Source: Ridgeia piscesae (lineage: Eukaryota; Annelida; Polychaeta; Sabellida; Siboglinidae). From it: a stretch of 64,000 bases of DNA. The first letter of the stretch is position 1; the number at the start of each line of letters is the position of its first letter. Shown piece after piece: positions 15,571 to 27,823 of this stretch. The notes under the pieces were generated by a model. The model was given only the letters and a program-made list of their open reading frames with translations, had not been told where the DNA came from and did no database searches. Both the position numbers and the translations under genes were made by a program. Where the stretch lies: contig JAODUO010001319.1 of the NCBI GenBank assembly GCA_025642075.2, forward strand, positions 123,501 to 187,500, read 5' to 3'.

Positions 15571-16057
15571 GCGTGCGTACTCGGCTTTTATACTCGCTGG
15601 TTTGTTGATCCGTCTATTCGTACTTCGGTTTTGTTAGTTTATTTTAACGTTATAAAGTATTCTTGTCATTTTGTTAAAACTGCTTTCATGAACATGCGAC
15701 ACCACTTCGGGCAAAGCTTAGCTAGCAGTAACCAAAACTCAATCTGAGGAGGGACAGGATGACATCTGAACGCCGTCATAATCCATTGATTATCTGTATC
15801 TGGAGCACTTACGGATTATATGAATGCATTCGATTCTGGCATTTTTATTCCAGAGATAGGTTTAACATTTAATTTATGCTACGCATGCATTTTTCTTTAT
15901 TTATTGAATATTGTCAAATGTTAAATACAACGTTAATCTCGGAAACGGATTTTTTGTTTTTGGCCATTGCATGCGTTATAGTCCGAAAACTATCCGGGAT
16001 GGCCAACTATCCGACAGCTCGACGTTAAGATTATCACGTGACACGATTGAGCAATCC
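15571..16057. promoter_or_regulatory. Probable bidirectional promoter, FPGS/MAP2K7
   Basis: 487 bp separate the first FPGS start codon (minus) from the MAP2K7 start codon (plus). A palindromic E-box-like TCACGTGA lies at 16034-16041. The MAP2K7 start overlaps CATGATGGCGGCG, which resembles a YY1 site, a common core element over housekeeping start codons. No TATA box is clear. Transcription start sites cannot be placed from sequence alone. Confidence 0.6.
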
Positions 16058-19000
16058 ATGATGGCGGCGTCGTCGGCATCGTTCCTGAATAAACTAAGTG
16101 ATTTGGAAGCCCGTTTAATAAAGGCAGAGACGGAACGAAGACGACCAAACCAGCTGTCAACAGACTTTGTGTTAAACAGTCCAAGGCGACCCAAGCTATG
16201 TATGTGTTTATAACTTTGTTGTCACACCTATTTGGGCGCACTTTGCAGTTACGCCCGTAAGATTCTTTTGACAGCTATTTGTTGTTGTTTTGGAATTGGA
16301 TGCCTCTTTCTGACACGAGTGCATTCATGGTATAGTTTATTTATACCCCACGTAAATAGCACATTGTCGCCAACGTTTAATGACGAACTGAAAGTAATAG
16401 CTACAACACTGGCGTTTGGGGGAGAGTGAATGGACAGTCGACACTGTGCCGAAACACAATACACCATGGAATAACCATTGAATGATTGATTTGGGCTTTG
16501 GCAATGCAATGGTTGCAGCCGTTAAACCAGCTATCACTCCCCCAAACTGTGCTGGCCAGAACATATTTTTAAAATGCCCCGATGAAAGTTGCTTGATACA
16601 TTCACCCATCATACCCATTCGGGCACAGGGAACGAATGGATGTGCTGATTAATTTATTTTAAATGACACAGGTGTACCATCATAAACTAATGTTGATGTT
16701 ATATATGGCATTATTATTATGGACTGGCTAATTGCAGAGCAGCTCTGCGAATAAGGTCACACCCGCCACTATTCGCAGAGCAGTGACGTCACTGCTCTGT
16801 GAATTAAGAAAACATACTCAGGCCTCGACATTAAAGCGACATGATTAGTTCGGGGGGCCAGTGAGAAAATTTGGCCCCCAAAAAAGTTACTGGCCCGAAT
16901 ATTGTAAAGAAAATATGCTGCTACCGATTTGCCCATCGCTTTAGAAGACTAAGTTTCGACAGGAGTGATATCATGAAGACTTTCTGAAGCTCTTATGTTG
17001 CATGTTTTTTAGAATGTTAATTTGTCAGATTGCAACAATAAAAAGAGAAAACTCGACGTTAAATGAAATCTTTTAGTCATGGTCTCAGTCTGCTAAAATA
17101 AAATCTGAGGCAAGTTTCACACTATACAATTTTAGCACATTTAGTTATAGACTATTACATGGATTACTACATATTTCGAGAAATTAAATATCAACCTTAA
17201 TGACTACAGTCAACGTCTTCTGTAAGTGTTGTGTCTCTTCTACATATCACATAATAAAGTCGGTTTAAATTTGAAATTACCATAACACAAAAACGTAAAA
17301 AGTATTATTTATTAAAGCCTGCACTGTAGGCCATTTTATGAGAAATTATAAAAACAAACTGTTTTCATATTTAATATTAACAATTGATTTACTCATTGAC
17401 ACTTTCTATTAATACCGGTAGTTCATTTTACATAATTGCATTGAGACCAAAGCAAAGTCGGCGAAGTCAAATTCATGACTGACTGTATTGACATATATGC
17501 ATGGGGCTTGACACTATAGCTGTCTGTCATGAAAAACATTTCTTTGTTTTGGTTGTGCCTGAAAGTGTTACTGCAGAATCAGACATACGTGATACTATGA
17601 TAAATTAACATTAAAATGCAGATAACCCGTGCCCCATTTAATGACAGGCTAGCCTATGACTATGACGTAAACATTGCGTCGGTGTGCGAGGCCGAGAGCC
17701 CACGTGCGCCGGTGACAGTGTGAACGCTGTCCAAAACACTTGCCTTCTTTCTTCCAAGATTGTATTACAAAATCCACCGCTGCAGGAATGGTCTTTTACA
17801 ACACTGTCAAACGTTTGACAGTATAACAAATTGCGTAGATTTCTTTCCATTGCGGAATGTGCACTAGTGTTTTATCATTCACACAGACAAAAACGACATC
17901 GCCTACCATCCATAGCCAATGGCAACGTCTAACACGATCGCTGAGACACAGTTGTATAATAAGTTATAGATAAAATGTAACAAAATGAACGTTAATAAAT
18001 AGACTAATGTTATTAAGGTTATCTATGTTTCTGTGAAGGGTCAGGTTACAGAAATGTCGATGGTGGTCAGTATGGGATTGAAACCACTGGCCCACCAGCT
18101 TTAAAACACGCATCGGGCCAGTGCCAATGTCGATCCCTGATACTTGCTATTATTCGCAGCAGAGATGGTAGGAAATGGTGTTTATTAGATAATTAAAATT
18201 CAGTGCATTGGTTTTAATTACTACCCCTGTAAATACAGTTCACGTGTGTTCATAAAAGTGTTTTCTAAATACTATTCTGTCCTAACAATAACGAGGTGAG
18301 TGGTGCGGATAATGTCGTAAGTGGCATTGGTGTTGTAGTGGTTAGCAACTTAGCATTCCGCCTGTCAGGCTGATGGCCCGGGTTCAATTACATTTTTTTG
18401 CAATTGCTACTCGTATTTTATTTATTCTATTTCTTGACTACATTGATAAATACTATAAATTACAACCCTGCCACCTTTGTTGTGTGGAACTGAACTAGTA
18501 TAGAAGATAAAACTAAATCAATGATTTAACTATTCATATGTTTTACTTGTAATTTTATTATATTTATTTCTTATAACTTTTAACTACTACAGTCGACACT
18601 ACTGAACAGAGATTTACTCAATATAAAGTTTATTATTATTTTAACAGCATGCATAGCAACTAGTCAACGATTCTCTCCTACCTGCTCTGCGAATACTGCA
18701 ACTGTTTCCCTAATACACTGAGCTGTGACGTTGCTGCTATGCAAATTAGAGAAACTCTTTCCTAATCGACGTAAGCTTGAAATTATATATACAATCTATC
18801 ATAACTTAATCAGAAAAGTATTCACACCTGTCACAACTATGTAATGTACAATGTATGTATACATTTTAATAGTATTTTTGTGTACATATTTTCTGATGTG
18901 AAGTATGATTTATAAGGCTGCAGATAAAACATCTTAGTTTCACTATTATGACGATTTATATTTATTTTATTTCAGTCAACAGCTTTCAGCCAGCTGACAG

Positions 19001-20246
19001 CACAGTCGGTCCACCATCAAATGGGAGCCATGTTAGCCCAGTGCCACCTGGTGGCAGCCCAGTGAACATGCCCCCGGGATCGTTGTCACTGACTACACCA
19101 ACAAGGAATATGACACTTGTGACGCCACCTGGTGGAATGGTGCTTGCTTCGCCGCCAAACTGCACTAGTGCTGGCACTCCGCCTGGGAATGTGCAAATGC
19201 GAAAGAAAAATTGGCAAAGTCCGTGGGAATGTAAAACTCCAGACAGATCAAGGTAATTACTGGACCTTTAAAGCCCTGAAAGGGCCAAGTCCAATATATG
19301 GAAGAATAAGAATTCGTGTCATTGTCATATTTATGAAGGTGTCAATTTGTGCAATAAATAAGCTTTCTAAGGATGTTTCTCTGTTACTTTTTCATCATCA
19401 ACATTAGTTACACTCATTTCAAATTAGCACGTTTTTTTATTACTGGAAATTAATATATGTTGATGTGGGAATCAGTTTGATTTTATCAATTTCATTGTTG
19501 GTCTCGAATTAATTATGAGAATCCATCTGAGTCACAAAACTAACACATATACCCAGGTAGTCATTTTTAATGAAGTTCAGCAACAATCTTTCCACTGTAA
19601 ATGTATTTTAAAATGTATCCCAATTTTAGTTGTTTACATGTCAAACTGTCTCCGAAGTTGTAGCTGTCTGCAGGCAGTGTGCGGGTGGCCTGAGCCTCAT
19701 GAAGCCGTCTTGTCTGTTTCAGTGGCAGTGAAATAGAGCGAAAGTACAGTGAGATTATGAAACAGACCGGTGTTCTTACAATCAATGGACAGGTCCGTAT
19801 TGTTGGCTCATCCATATCGTAACAAACCATCCTATTAATCAAAATCAAATGTCATCTGTACTTTAGTAAGTATTTGCATTTTCATAATGTTCTGGTAAAG
19901 AATTTATTCTTAATGACCATCCCTAAACACCTTATCCTGAATTTATGATACTCCACCTATAAGCAAGTGAAACATTTAAGTAAGGTAAAAATGTAATAAG
20001 TTAAACATTTTAATAATAAAAACTTGTTACCTTGGTAAGGTAAACAAATTAATATTATATCATTTAAATGGATTAATTGATAATATCATCATTACAGTAG
20101 TACATGAGCTAAATGAATCCACACAATGGCATTGTGATGTGGTTAGTGGTTTTTATTTTGCTGATGGAGGTTTTAGCGAATGTCATGTTATACCAATTTT
20201 ATACATTCACAACTATATATATATATATATATATAGTGTGAATAAA

Positions 20247-20296
<50 letters not shown>

Positions 20297-20458
20297 ATTT
20301 TCTACATTCACAACTATATATATATATATATATATATATGTGAATATATAAAATGTATACATGACTTTGTATCCATCAGCAATCATGTTATACCAATTTT
20401 ATACATTCACAACTATATATATATATTATATATATATATATAGTTGTGAGATGAAATT

Positions 20459-20498
<40 letters not shown>

Positions 20499-23400
20499 AA
20501 TTTTCTACATTCACAACTATATATATATATATATATATAGTTGTGAATGTATAAAATTGGTATAACATGACATTCGCTAAAACCTCCATCAGCAAAATAA
20601 AAACCACTAACCACATCACAATGCCATTGTGTGGATTCATTTAGCTCATGTACTACTGTAATGATATTATCAATTAATCCATTTAAATGATATAATATTA
20701 ATTTGTTTACCTTACCAAGGTAACAAGTTTTTATTATTAAAATGTTTAACTTATTACATTTTTACCTTACTTAAATGTTTCACTTGCTTATAGGTGGAGT
20801 ATCATAAATATATATATATATATTGATGTGTATTATTTTGTGGATCAACTAACTATTTTTCTTCAAAGGGCCAATCTGCAACACTAAACCATGTAAGATG
20901 TGTAGCAGCCTTTTAAGTGGCCTATATTTGTGTGAATTGTAGAAAGTGAAAGCTGATATTGGGGACTTGGACCCCCTGGGAGAGCTGGGCCACGGGACGT
21001 GTGGCTATGTGATCAAGATGAGACATCGCGGCAGCAATACCCTGATGGCAGTAAAGGTAGGCAACTTCGGAACAGTGGTCCTAGCAGGGCATGCTGATGT
21101 AGTGTAACACTGTTAAATTCTCAGTTGAAAGATTCCAAGTTTGCATCACTCCGCTGCTGCTGTACTTGGCCACTGTTTTTTCTCTGACTATGGCTTCCTT
21201 GGCACTCTCTGTTAATGTCAGATCAGAAGGCAATGTGGTATTTTATATCACATTATGAGATATCTTTGTCAGATCGAAAGGCAATGTGGTGGTATTTGAT
21301 ATCACATTATGAGTTATTTTTGTCAGATCGAAAGGCAATGTGGTGGTAGTTGATATCACATTATGAGTTATCTTTGTCAGATCGAAAGGCAATGTGGTGG
21401 TATTTGATATCACATTATGAGTTATCTTTGTCAGATCGGAAGGCAATGTGGTGTTATTTGATATCACATTATGAGTTATCTTTGTTGCCTAACTTATTCC
21501 CGAATACTTTAGCTCCTCGGTATCTTCATATATTTGCTGACAACTTGTTTACTGATTTGAGAAAAATGTACCTCAGGTATATATTGAATATTTGAGGAAT
21601 TTTCCTGTGTGTGCTTTGGTGATATGACATCTTCTAGAAGAAAGCTGTTTTCTGATGCTGCATGGTTATTTCAGCAAATGCGGCGATCTCGAAACAATGA
21701 GGAAAATAAGAGGATTATTATGGACCTCGATGTCGTGCTCAAGTCACACAACTGCCCCTATATCGTTCACTGCATTGGCACCTTCATAACCAGTGTGAGT
21801 ATGTTTTGAACAAATGTAATGGCGCCCTGTTGCTATCGTGAACGGACATTTCTTGTATTCAATTTAATTTATGTTCCATTTGATTTTATGTGTCCATAGT
21901 GGTTAGAATATTAGATATAGAGAAAATTAGTTTTAATCATTTTACTGCAGCTTGTGCTATTTTGTTCACTCCACATTTCCTTAGTTCACGTAGATGTGTA
22001 TAACATGAACTTACAGTCTTCACAATACAGTCATTGCAGTATTGTTAAATACATCCCAGTGAAGCGATTAGTGCTGGATTGAGCAGGTTTGTTGGGAGGC
22101 AGGGGGCTAGAGGGAAAGGGGGGAGGTGAACGGGGAGGTGAAGGGTAAATTGGTTTGGACATGATGCTACATCATAACTGACCTTCATCACCATACTGTT
22201 ATCAGATTAAAACAAACATGAAGCAGACTAGATGATAAAACACAAAAACGTGATTTGTCTTTTAAATATATGTCATGTTATTCAATTGATACAGTAAATA
22301 CCAATAGTCATTTTAGGTGTCCTCACATTTCTGTATTCATTTGTCTATGTATTTCCACACATTTCATAATGGTGCCGGAATTATAATTTTTTTTATTGGT
22401 TTGATTCATTACCCATAACTTAATATCAACAAGAAATGTTGGTTTCCTTATGCAGGTTAACAGCCATTTCATACAATCTTCAGATGATTGGCTGATGCAG
22501 ATATGTCACATGATCTCCATCATCAACTGGAAAGGATTTAATGTTTTGATTCAGAGAAGGCAGTTTGCGAAATGGCTGAATTCTCATAAGAAACACATGT
22601 TTCTTGTGGAGTTAATTAAACTACATCTAATGATTGTGTTTGTCAAATTCGCTTCTTTCAGAGTGATGTCTGGATATGCATGGAGCTAATGGCGACGTGT
22701 TTAGACAAGTTACAGAAACGCCTCAAGGCACCTATACCTGAAAATATCCTTGGCAAGATTACAGTTGCGGTGAGTAGCTCCTCTCTTCCCTACGGTAGCA
22801 GATTCAATATGGCCCCCATCTGCTTGATTTCTGAATAAGATGTTAAGTTTTAATTAGAAGCCACTGATGCTAAGTTTGTGAACAATGATTCAGCGCTCAT
22901 ACTGAGCATCAACTGCATTGAATGATTGCATTTGTATCTGTAAAGTGCTTGTTTTTCATTTAATTAATAATATTGTGTTAATTAATAAAATAAGTATTCT
23001 TTCATTTTTAGACAGTGAAAGCCTTGCACTATCTGAAGGAAGAGCATGGTGTCATTCACAGAGGTGAGTTTTCAGGTTTTTATTATTGAAATCAAATTTT
23101 TCAGGTATTTTTTCATAGAAACACTTACACCTTCCATAGTTAAAATGGCTGTTCGAGAAGAAAGTATTCCATGTAATGTGTAATTGCATGACAGTATTGT
23201 TTTTTTCTTCTGAAGTTTTCCGTTTCTTTCCCTAACAGTTCAGCTAATGAAAGCGTTTATCAGCAGAATGTGTTTTACAATTCGTGGTGAGATCAGTTAT
23301 GTTTACTGTTGCTCCTAGTTAAGTATCTTACTGGTACTCATTTATCTTAATTTGTATTACTACAAACCAATTAACCATCATCCAACGTCGACTCAGTGGC

Positions 23401-26400
23401 ATAATAAAACAAGGTTTCATCAGTTCGTGATTTTAGCGGTTAACCTATTTTATGGATAAATAGTTTGTATGTATCTGGAATCTTCATCAAGCATTGATAT
23501 CTGCTGTTTGCATAGATGTCAAGCCTTCAAATATACTGCTGAATGAACGAGGGGAAATCAAACTGTGTGACTTCGGAATCAGTGGTCATTTGGTTGACTC
23601 GAAAGCAAAGACCAGAAGTGCAGGATGTGCGGCATATATGGCTGTAAGTAGTGACCACACATGGCTGTAAGTAGTGACCACACGTGGCTGTAAGTAGTGA
23701 CCACACATGGCTGTAAGTAGTGACCATACATGGCTGTAAGTAGTGACCATACATGGCTGTAAGTAGTGACCACACATGGCTGTAAGTAGTGACCACACGT
23801 GGCTGTAAGTAGTGACCATACGTGGCTGTAAGTAGTGACCATACATGGCTGTAAGTAGTGACCACACATGGCTGTAAGTAGTGACCACACATGGCTGTAA
23901 GTAGTGACCACACATGGCTGTAAGTAGTGACCATACATGGCTGTAAGTAGTGACCACACATGGCTGTAAGTAGTGACCACACATGGCTGTAAGTAGTGAC
24001 CACACATGGCTGTAAGTAGTGACCACACATGGCTGTAAGTAGTGACCACACATGGCTGTAAGTACCGGTAGTGACCACACGTGGCTGTAAGTAGTGACCA
24101 CACATGGCTGTAAGTAGTGACCATACATGGCTGTAAGTAGTGACCATACATGGCTGTAAGTAGTAACCACACATGGCTGTAAGTAGTGACCACACATGGC
24201 TGTAAGTAGTGACCACACATGGCTGTAAGTAGTGACCACACATGGCTGTAAGTAGTGACCACACATGGCTGTAAGTAGTGACCACACATGGCTGTAAGTA
24301 GTGACCACACATGGCTGTAAGTAGTGACCACACATGGCTGTAAGTAGTGACCACACATGGCTGTAAGTAGTGACCACACATGGCTGTAAGTAGTGACCAC
24401 ACATGGCTGTATGTAGTGACCATATGAACAGCAGTTACAAATATGTAGAAAAATAGGTCATAATAAAATATAATTTTCTTCAGGGTGTTCACATTATACG
24501 CTTTCTTGGAAATGTGTCCAAGAAAGATCACTTCACTGGTAGTAGTAATTGGGTGATTTGTGAAAATTTAGTTTGTTTATACATATAGTTTATAATGTGA
24601 AATTGTTATCTGTCAAAAATTGCCAGTGCATTTTGAAGAGATATTTCTATATGTTTGTATTAATACAATAACTTCAAAGTACACATTAGTGTAAATCTCA
24701 TTTCTCCAGGCTACTGAGTTGTACTCACATTGGCAGGGGATAAATATCACAAAGATAGTCATTTGGCTTTATGCACTTACATGGTGAAATGTTTTTCTAC
24801 AGGGTCCCTATGTAGTGTCGTCTATACATAGATAACAAACATCAAGTAATAGGTTACTGGATGTTTATTATCTGTGTTTGTGTGTTACAAAATACTTCCC
24901 TGAGAATGAAGAAATTGTTCAAATGAATTACCAAGGAGTGAAGTGGAAAGTGGTCCAACTAGTTGTAAGGTCTCGGTGGATAAATATATACTTATGCATA
25001 TTTACATTAAAATTATCACATGCTGCATCATAAACTATATGACTATGAATGTTGTGGATGCTTGTTGCAGCCGGAGCGAATCGATCCGCCAGACCCCACA
25101 CAACCAGATTATGATGTCAGAGCAGACGTTTGGAGTTTGGGTGTTTCTCTGGTATGTTGCCTCTTGTAGCCATCTGTCTGTCAGATATACACTCATGTCA
25201 AAAGATTGGCATGTCGCATATAATAATAAGGTGTAACATAACTGCCATATAAAGCAATAAATTCCAAGTCTAAAATGCAACCTAAATCATCAAACATGAT
25301 ATTGTGATCAGGGGCAATGACTTATTGACCAAGTGACAGCTGAGAATTAGAGGGTGACAGTACACATTCTGTTATTAATGTCTGAATGAGCTACATTGGC
25401 ATTTTGTTCCAGTTTCATTGTAGCATGTTCGTAGCCATTGTATGTGTTCGTAGCCACAAAGTATGTGAACAAGGAATGTTTTGAATTTTTTTGAAAGTAA
25501 AGTAATTTGTCATGGTTAGGTTTCCTGCCCTTCTGAAATATTTATCAGTTGTTTAAAAATAAATTTCTGCTTTGGCATGTACGCCAGTAATATGTTCGAC
25601 ACTTTGATGATGATTTTTTGTATACCATTAATTAAATTAATTAACTACACCAATCGTTTGTTCTAAATAAATGATTTTCATAAGCCATTAATTTTGTATC
25701 TGACTTCTTTGACATAACTGTAATGAAATGTACAGCAGAACTTAAGATTTCAAGTGGTGGCGATGTGCTAATCAGTTAATGTCATTGTCAGACGTCTGGG
25801 ATTGTTTGTAACACAGGTAGAGTTAGCGACTGGGTCTTTCCCATACAAGAACTGCAACAATGACTTCGAGGTACTTGCAAAAGTAGTTAAAGAAGACCCA
25901 CCAGTGCTGCCACGTGGTGGCGGCTTCTCAACTGATTTCTGCGCCTTCGTCAAACAATGGTAGGTCCCTGGCCAACACAGCAGTTTAACTAATGTGCTCA
26001 GCGTGTAATAGAATTTTGTGGTTCCTGGTACCCAGAATGTATGGGGAAAACCAGGCAGTCTTCTCGTGGCATTGATACATTTTAGTAGACAGCTGGGAAC
26101 TACTATCACCTATTTGTGACCGATTCCATTTTCACAGGCTGTGTAAATTGGGTATATTTTGTATTTCTGTGTGAACAATCTGTCTAATGAAGGCCTAAAT
26201 GCAACATCAATCAACTGTAGAACTGGATTGAAAGGTCATGTTAAAACTTGAGAAATTGTCCCACCTCGTAAAACCACGTATTATGGCTTTGGACAACAGG
26301 GAGCCGTGTTAGTGTCAGATACTTAGTAGGAAGTCCTCGCTGTAAGTTTCTTGCAGGACATTATACACTTGGTACTTCACAACCATACTGAATAAAACTT

Positions 26401-26518
26401 TCAATTTGCAGTCTCATCAAAGATCACAAAAAGAGACCAAAGTACAAGAAACTGCTTGTGAGTACTTTGCTAGCAAATGGTAGTATTTGTTTTGCAAAGC
26501 AGAAATTATAGATTTGCC

Positions 26519-26573
<55 letters not shown>

Positions 26574-27823
26574 CCTTATGTAGTGGTTGCAGATTTCATA
26601 GATAAGCAAGCCAATCGAGACTACTTGTTAGAAGTGTCAGTTCTTTCAATGTTTGTTGTCGTGTTCAAATTCAGTGTCTGTTTAACTTTCGACCACAACC
26701 GTCTGCAAACATCCAAGCACTTGCTTCCCCAAATACCTCAACCTGTAGTTTTAGTATTGACAATACGTCGACGTGATGCAATCTTTTGGATAAATAATTA
26801 CGTAGCTTGGTCACTGGATTATGTAGTGCATGTTGTGTGCTAGTGGTATATGTCATGTAGCTATGTGTTGGAAGTTTTTGAATGAAGCTATCCGAAAATA
26901 TCGACCGACAAAGCAGTATGTGGCATCCTATGCAACTATATCATGACACAGCATATCGCATGTTTAACTTTAAAATTGACTAGTGTATTCAGAATGGTAT
27001 TGTGCAAAATTTACTGAAAAGGGGAATGCAACAACTAGCAAAAGTCGGTTTTTTGTGGTTTTGTGCTAGTGCGACGAGACCCGGAAACATGCTGCAGAAC
27101 AGTGACATATGAATTGATTCATTGATTTTATTCAATATAAAATGTAAACATTGTACAAATGTACACAACATAAAAATACAAGGTACAGCTGTATATTCAA
27201 TATAAGGATGACACAAAAAACTGCAAGCACTTATTTCCATGGTATTTCTTGTATAGACACAGAGATTACATGACAGACATTGACAGAATATGACAGATAT
27301 AACATACTAAAACAAGAATAATAAATAAACTGGGATAAATAATTAGTATATGTCAAATACATTGATAATTACAATAATAAAAGGAGGAAAATAATCTCCT
27401 GATTAAAACACCATAGGTCATTTGTAAAACCCTGTCATATCATACAGAAAAATCGTTAAACAAATCAAAAAGCACGTCATAAAGTAAATAAATGAACTGG
27501 CTTCCTGGTCATTAAGACAATTGAACAAAAACTATTTCACTAGAAATTTAAATTGACCCATGTTCATGAAGGATTAAACTCAGTCATGAATATTTATTTA
27601 TGTTGTCTCGAATACATCGTCTCAACAAATTTCAGTCTGACATGATGAACCATTTTTTTCGTAGGAGAACAACTTCATCCGTCGTTACGAGACAGTCCAT
27701 GTCGACGTTGGTGACTGGTATGCATGCATCGTGGAGCAGCTACGGTGGAGTTCCTCCAGTGCAACTCCACCCAGCCCTGGAGGTAGTACACCCACAGGAT
27801 TCTGGAGTTTCACAAACCCATGA
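16058..27823 (+). CDS. MAP2K7: Dual-specificity MAP kinase kinase 7, 12 coding exons, complete
   Basis: MKK7 phosphorylates the Thr-Pro-Tyr loop of JNK in the cytoplasm. Exons: 16061-16199 (ATG at 16058 or 16061), 18976-19252, 19723-19792, 20943-21056, 21675-21794, 22662-22769, 23012-23063, 23516-23643, 25071-25151, 25817-25959, 26412-26457, 27665-27823. All junctions are AG/GT and in phase. The total is 1437 nt from 16061, 478 codons plus stop (human about 419-435). The N-terminus [19 protein letters not shown] and [14 protein letters not shown] are diagnostic of MKK7. Kinase landmarks: glycine loop [11 protein letters not shown] (175-185), AVK lysine 200, HRDVKPSN (292-299), DFG (312-314), activation segment SKAKT (Ser322, Thr326) and [11 protein letters not shown]. 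Basic stretches ERRRPNQL and RRPKL near the N-terminus could be JNK docking sites. The Gly/Pro-rich exon 2 is less conserved. The divergent neighbour is FPGS. Confidence 0.96.
16776..16799. promoter_or_regulatory. Perfect 24-bp palindrome with a central CRE
   Basis: The half-site CAGAGCAGTGAC reads the same on both strands, and the centre is TGACGTCA (16784-16791), the full cAMP/ATF response element. It lies in MAP2K7 intron 1, about 580 bp after exon 1. Similar GCAGAGCAG and GCTCTGCGAAT words occur nearby at 16736-16750, so part of the symmetry may derive from a transposon end. Factor binding is inference. Confidence 0.4.
16819..18139. mobile_element. hAT-like DNA element
   Basis: The left end CAGGCCTCGACATTAA and the right end (reverse complement CAGGGATCGACATTGG) match at 12 of the first 14 bases and resemble hAT termini (CAGGG-TCG…). 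A subterminal GGGCCAGTG-type block recurs inverted near both ends. The flanks share ATACT (16814-16818 and 18140-18144), shorter than the 8 bp usual for hAT. The interior has no intact transposase that I recognise. It lies in MAP2K7 intron 1. Confidence 0.6.
18321..18392 (+). pseudogene. tRNA-Asp-like sequence (SINE head or pseudo-tRNA)
   Basis: GTAGTGGTTAGCA (A-box region), CCGCCTGTCAGGC with anticodon GTC at 18364-18366, and B-box GGGTTCAATTA closely follow tRNA-Asp. The acceptor stem does not pair and the sequence runs straight into a T-rich stretch, so it is not a functional tRNA. It is probably a tRNA-derived SINE head or a retro-pseudogene, in MAP2K7 intron 1. Confidence 0.6.
19941..20809. 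repeat. 869-bp near-palindrome with (TA)n centre
   Basis: The left arm, about 19941-20215, is repeated as a nearly exact reverse complement at about 20535-20809. For example ATTTATGATACTCCACCTAT at the start pairs with ATAGGTGGAGTATCATAAAT at the end. The centre consists of several (TA)n tracts with short spacers that are themselves inverted. It lies in MAP2K7 intron 3. Confidence 0.93.
21219..21485. repeat. 54-bp minisatellite, about 5 copies
   Basis: The unit starts AGATCGAAAGGCAATGTGGT and ends GAGTTATCTTTGTC. There are five copies with small differences. The array begins about 160 bp downstream of MAP2K7 exon 4. Confidence 0.93.
23516..23643 (+). CDS. MAP2K7: MAP2K7 exon 8: catalytic and activation loops
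   Basis: It begins with the split Asp of HRD, reads [20 protein letters not shown], then [18 protein letters not shown], and ends AAYMA. It therefore carries the catalytic loop, the DFG Mg-binding motif and both activating residues. The donor CT|GTAAGT at 23644 is followed at once by about 33 further copies of the same junction sequence (see repeat 23638-24420). Confidence 0.96.
23638..24420. repeat. 23-bp minisatellite built from the exon 8 splice donor
   Basis: About 34 head-to-tail copies of a 23-bp unit whose core is ATGGCTGTAAGTAGTGACCA, with few variants (CACAC/CATAC, ATGG/GTGG). One 5-bp insertion lies near 24066. The first unit includes the last six coding bases of MAP2K7 exon 8 (ATGGCT) and the first intron bases (GTAAGT). 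The array is therefore an amplification of the exon/intron junction itself. The long minus-strand open frames across it (about 270-335 residues) are repeat artefacts. Confidence 0.97.
26522..26571. repeat. (AT)n microsatellite
   Basis: 50 bp of TA dinucleotides in MAP2K7 intron 11, 65 bp after exon 11. Confidence 0.97.

Noticed and set aside
17638..17850. 70-codon minus frame [20 protein letters not shown] as hAT transposase
   Set aside because: It lies inside the hAT-like element but shows no recognisable transposase motif; left unassigned.
23527..24531. Minus-strand open frames of about 270-335 codons (repeats of [19 protein letters not shown])
   Set aside because: They are the translation of the 23-bp splice-donor minisatellite, open in several frames at once; no start context, splice support or protein similarity.
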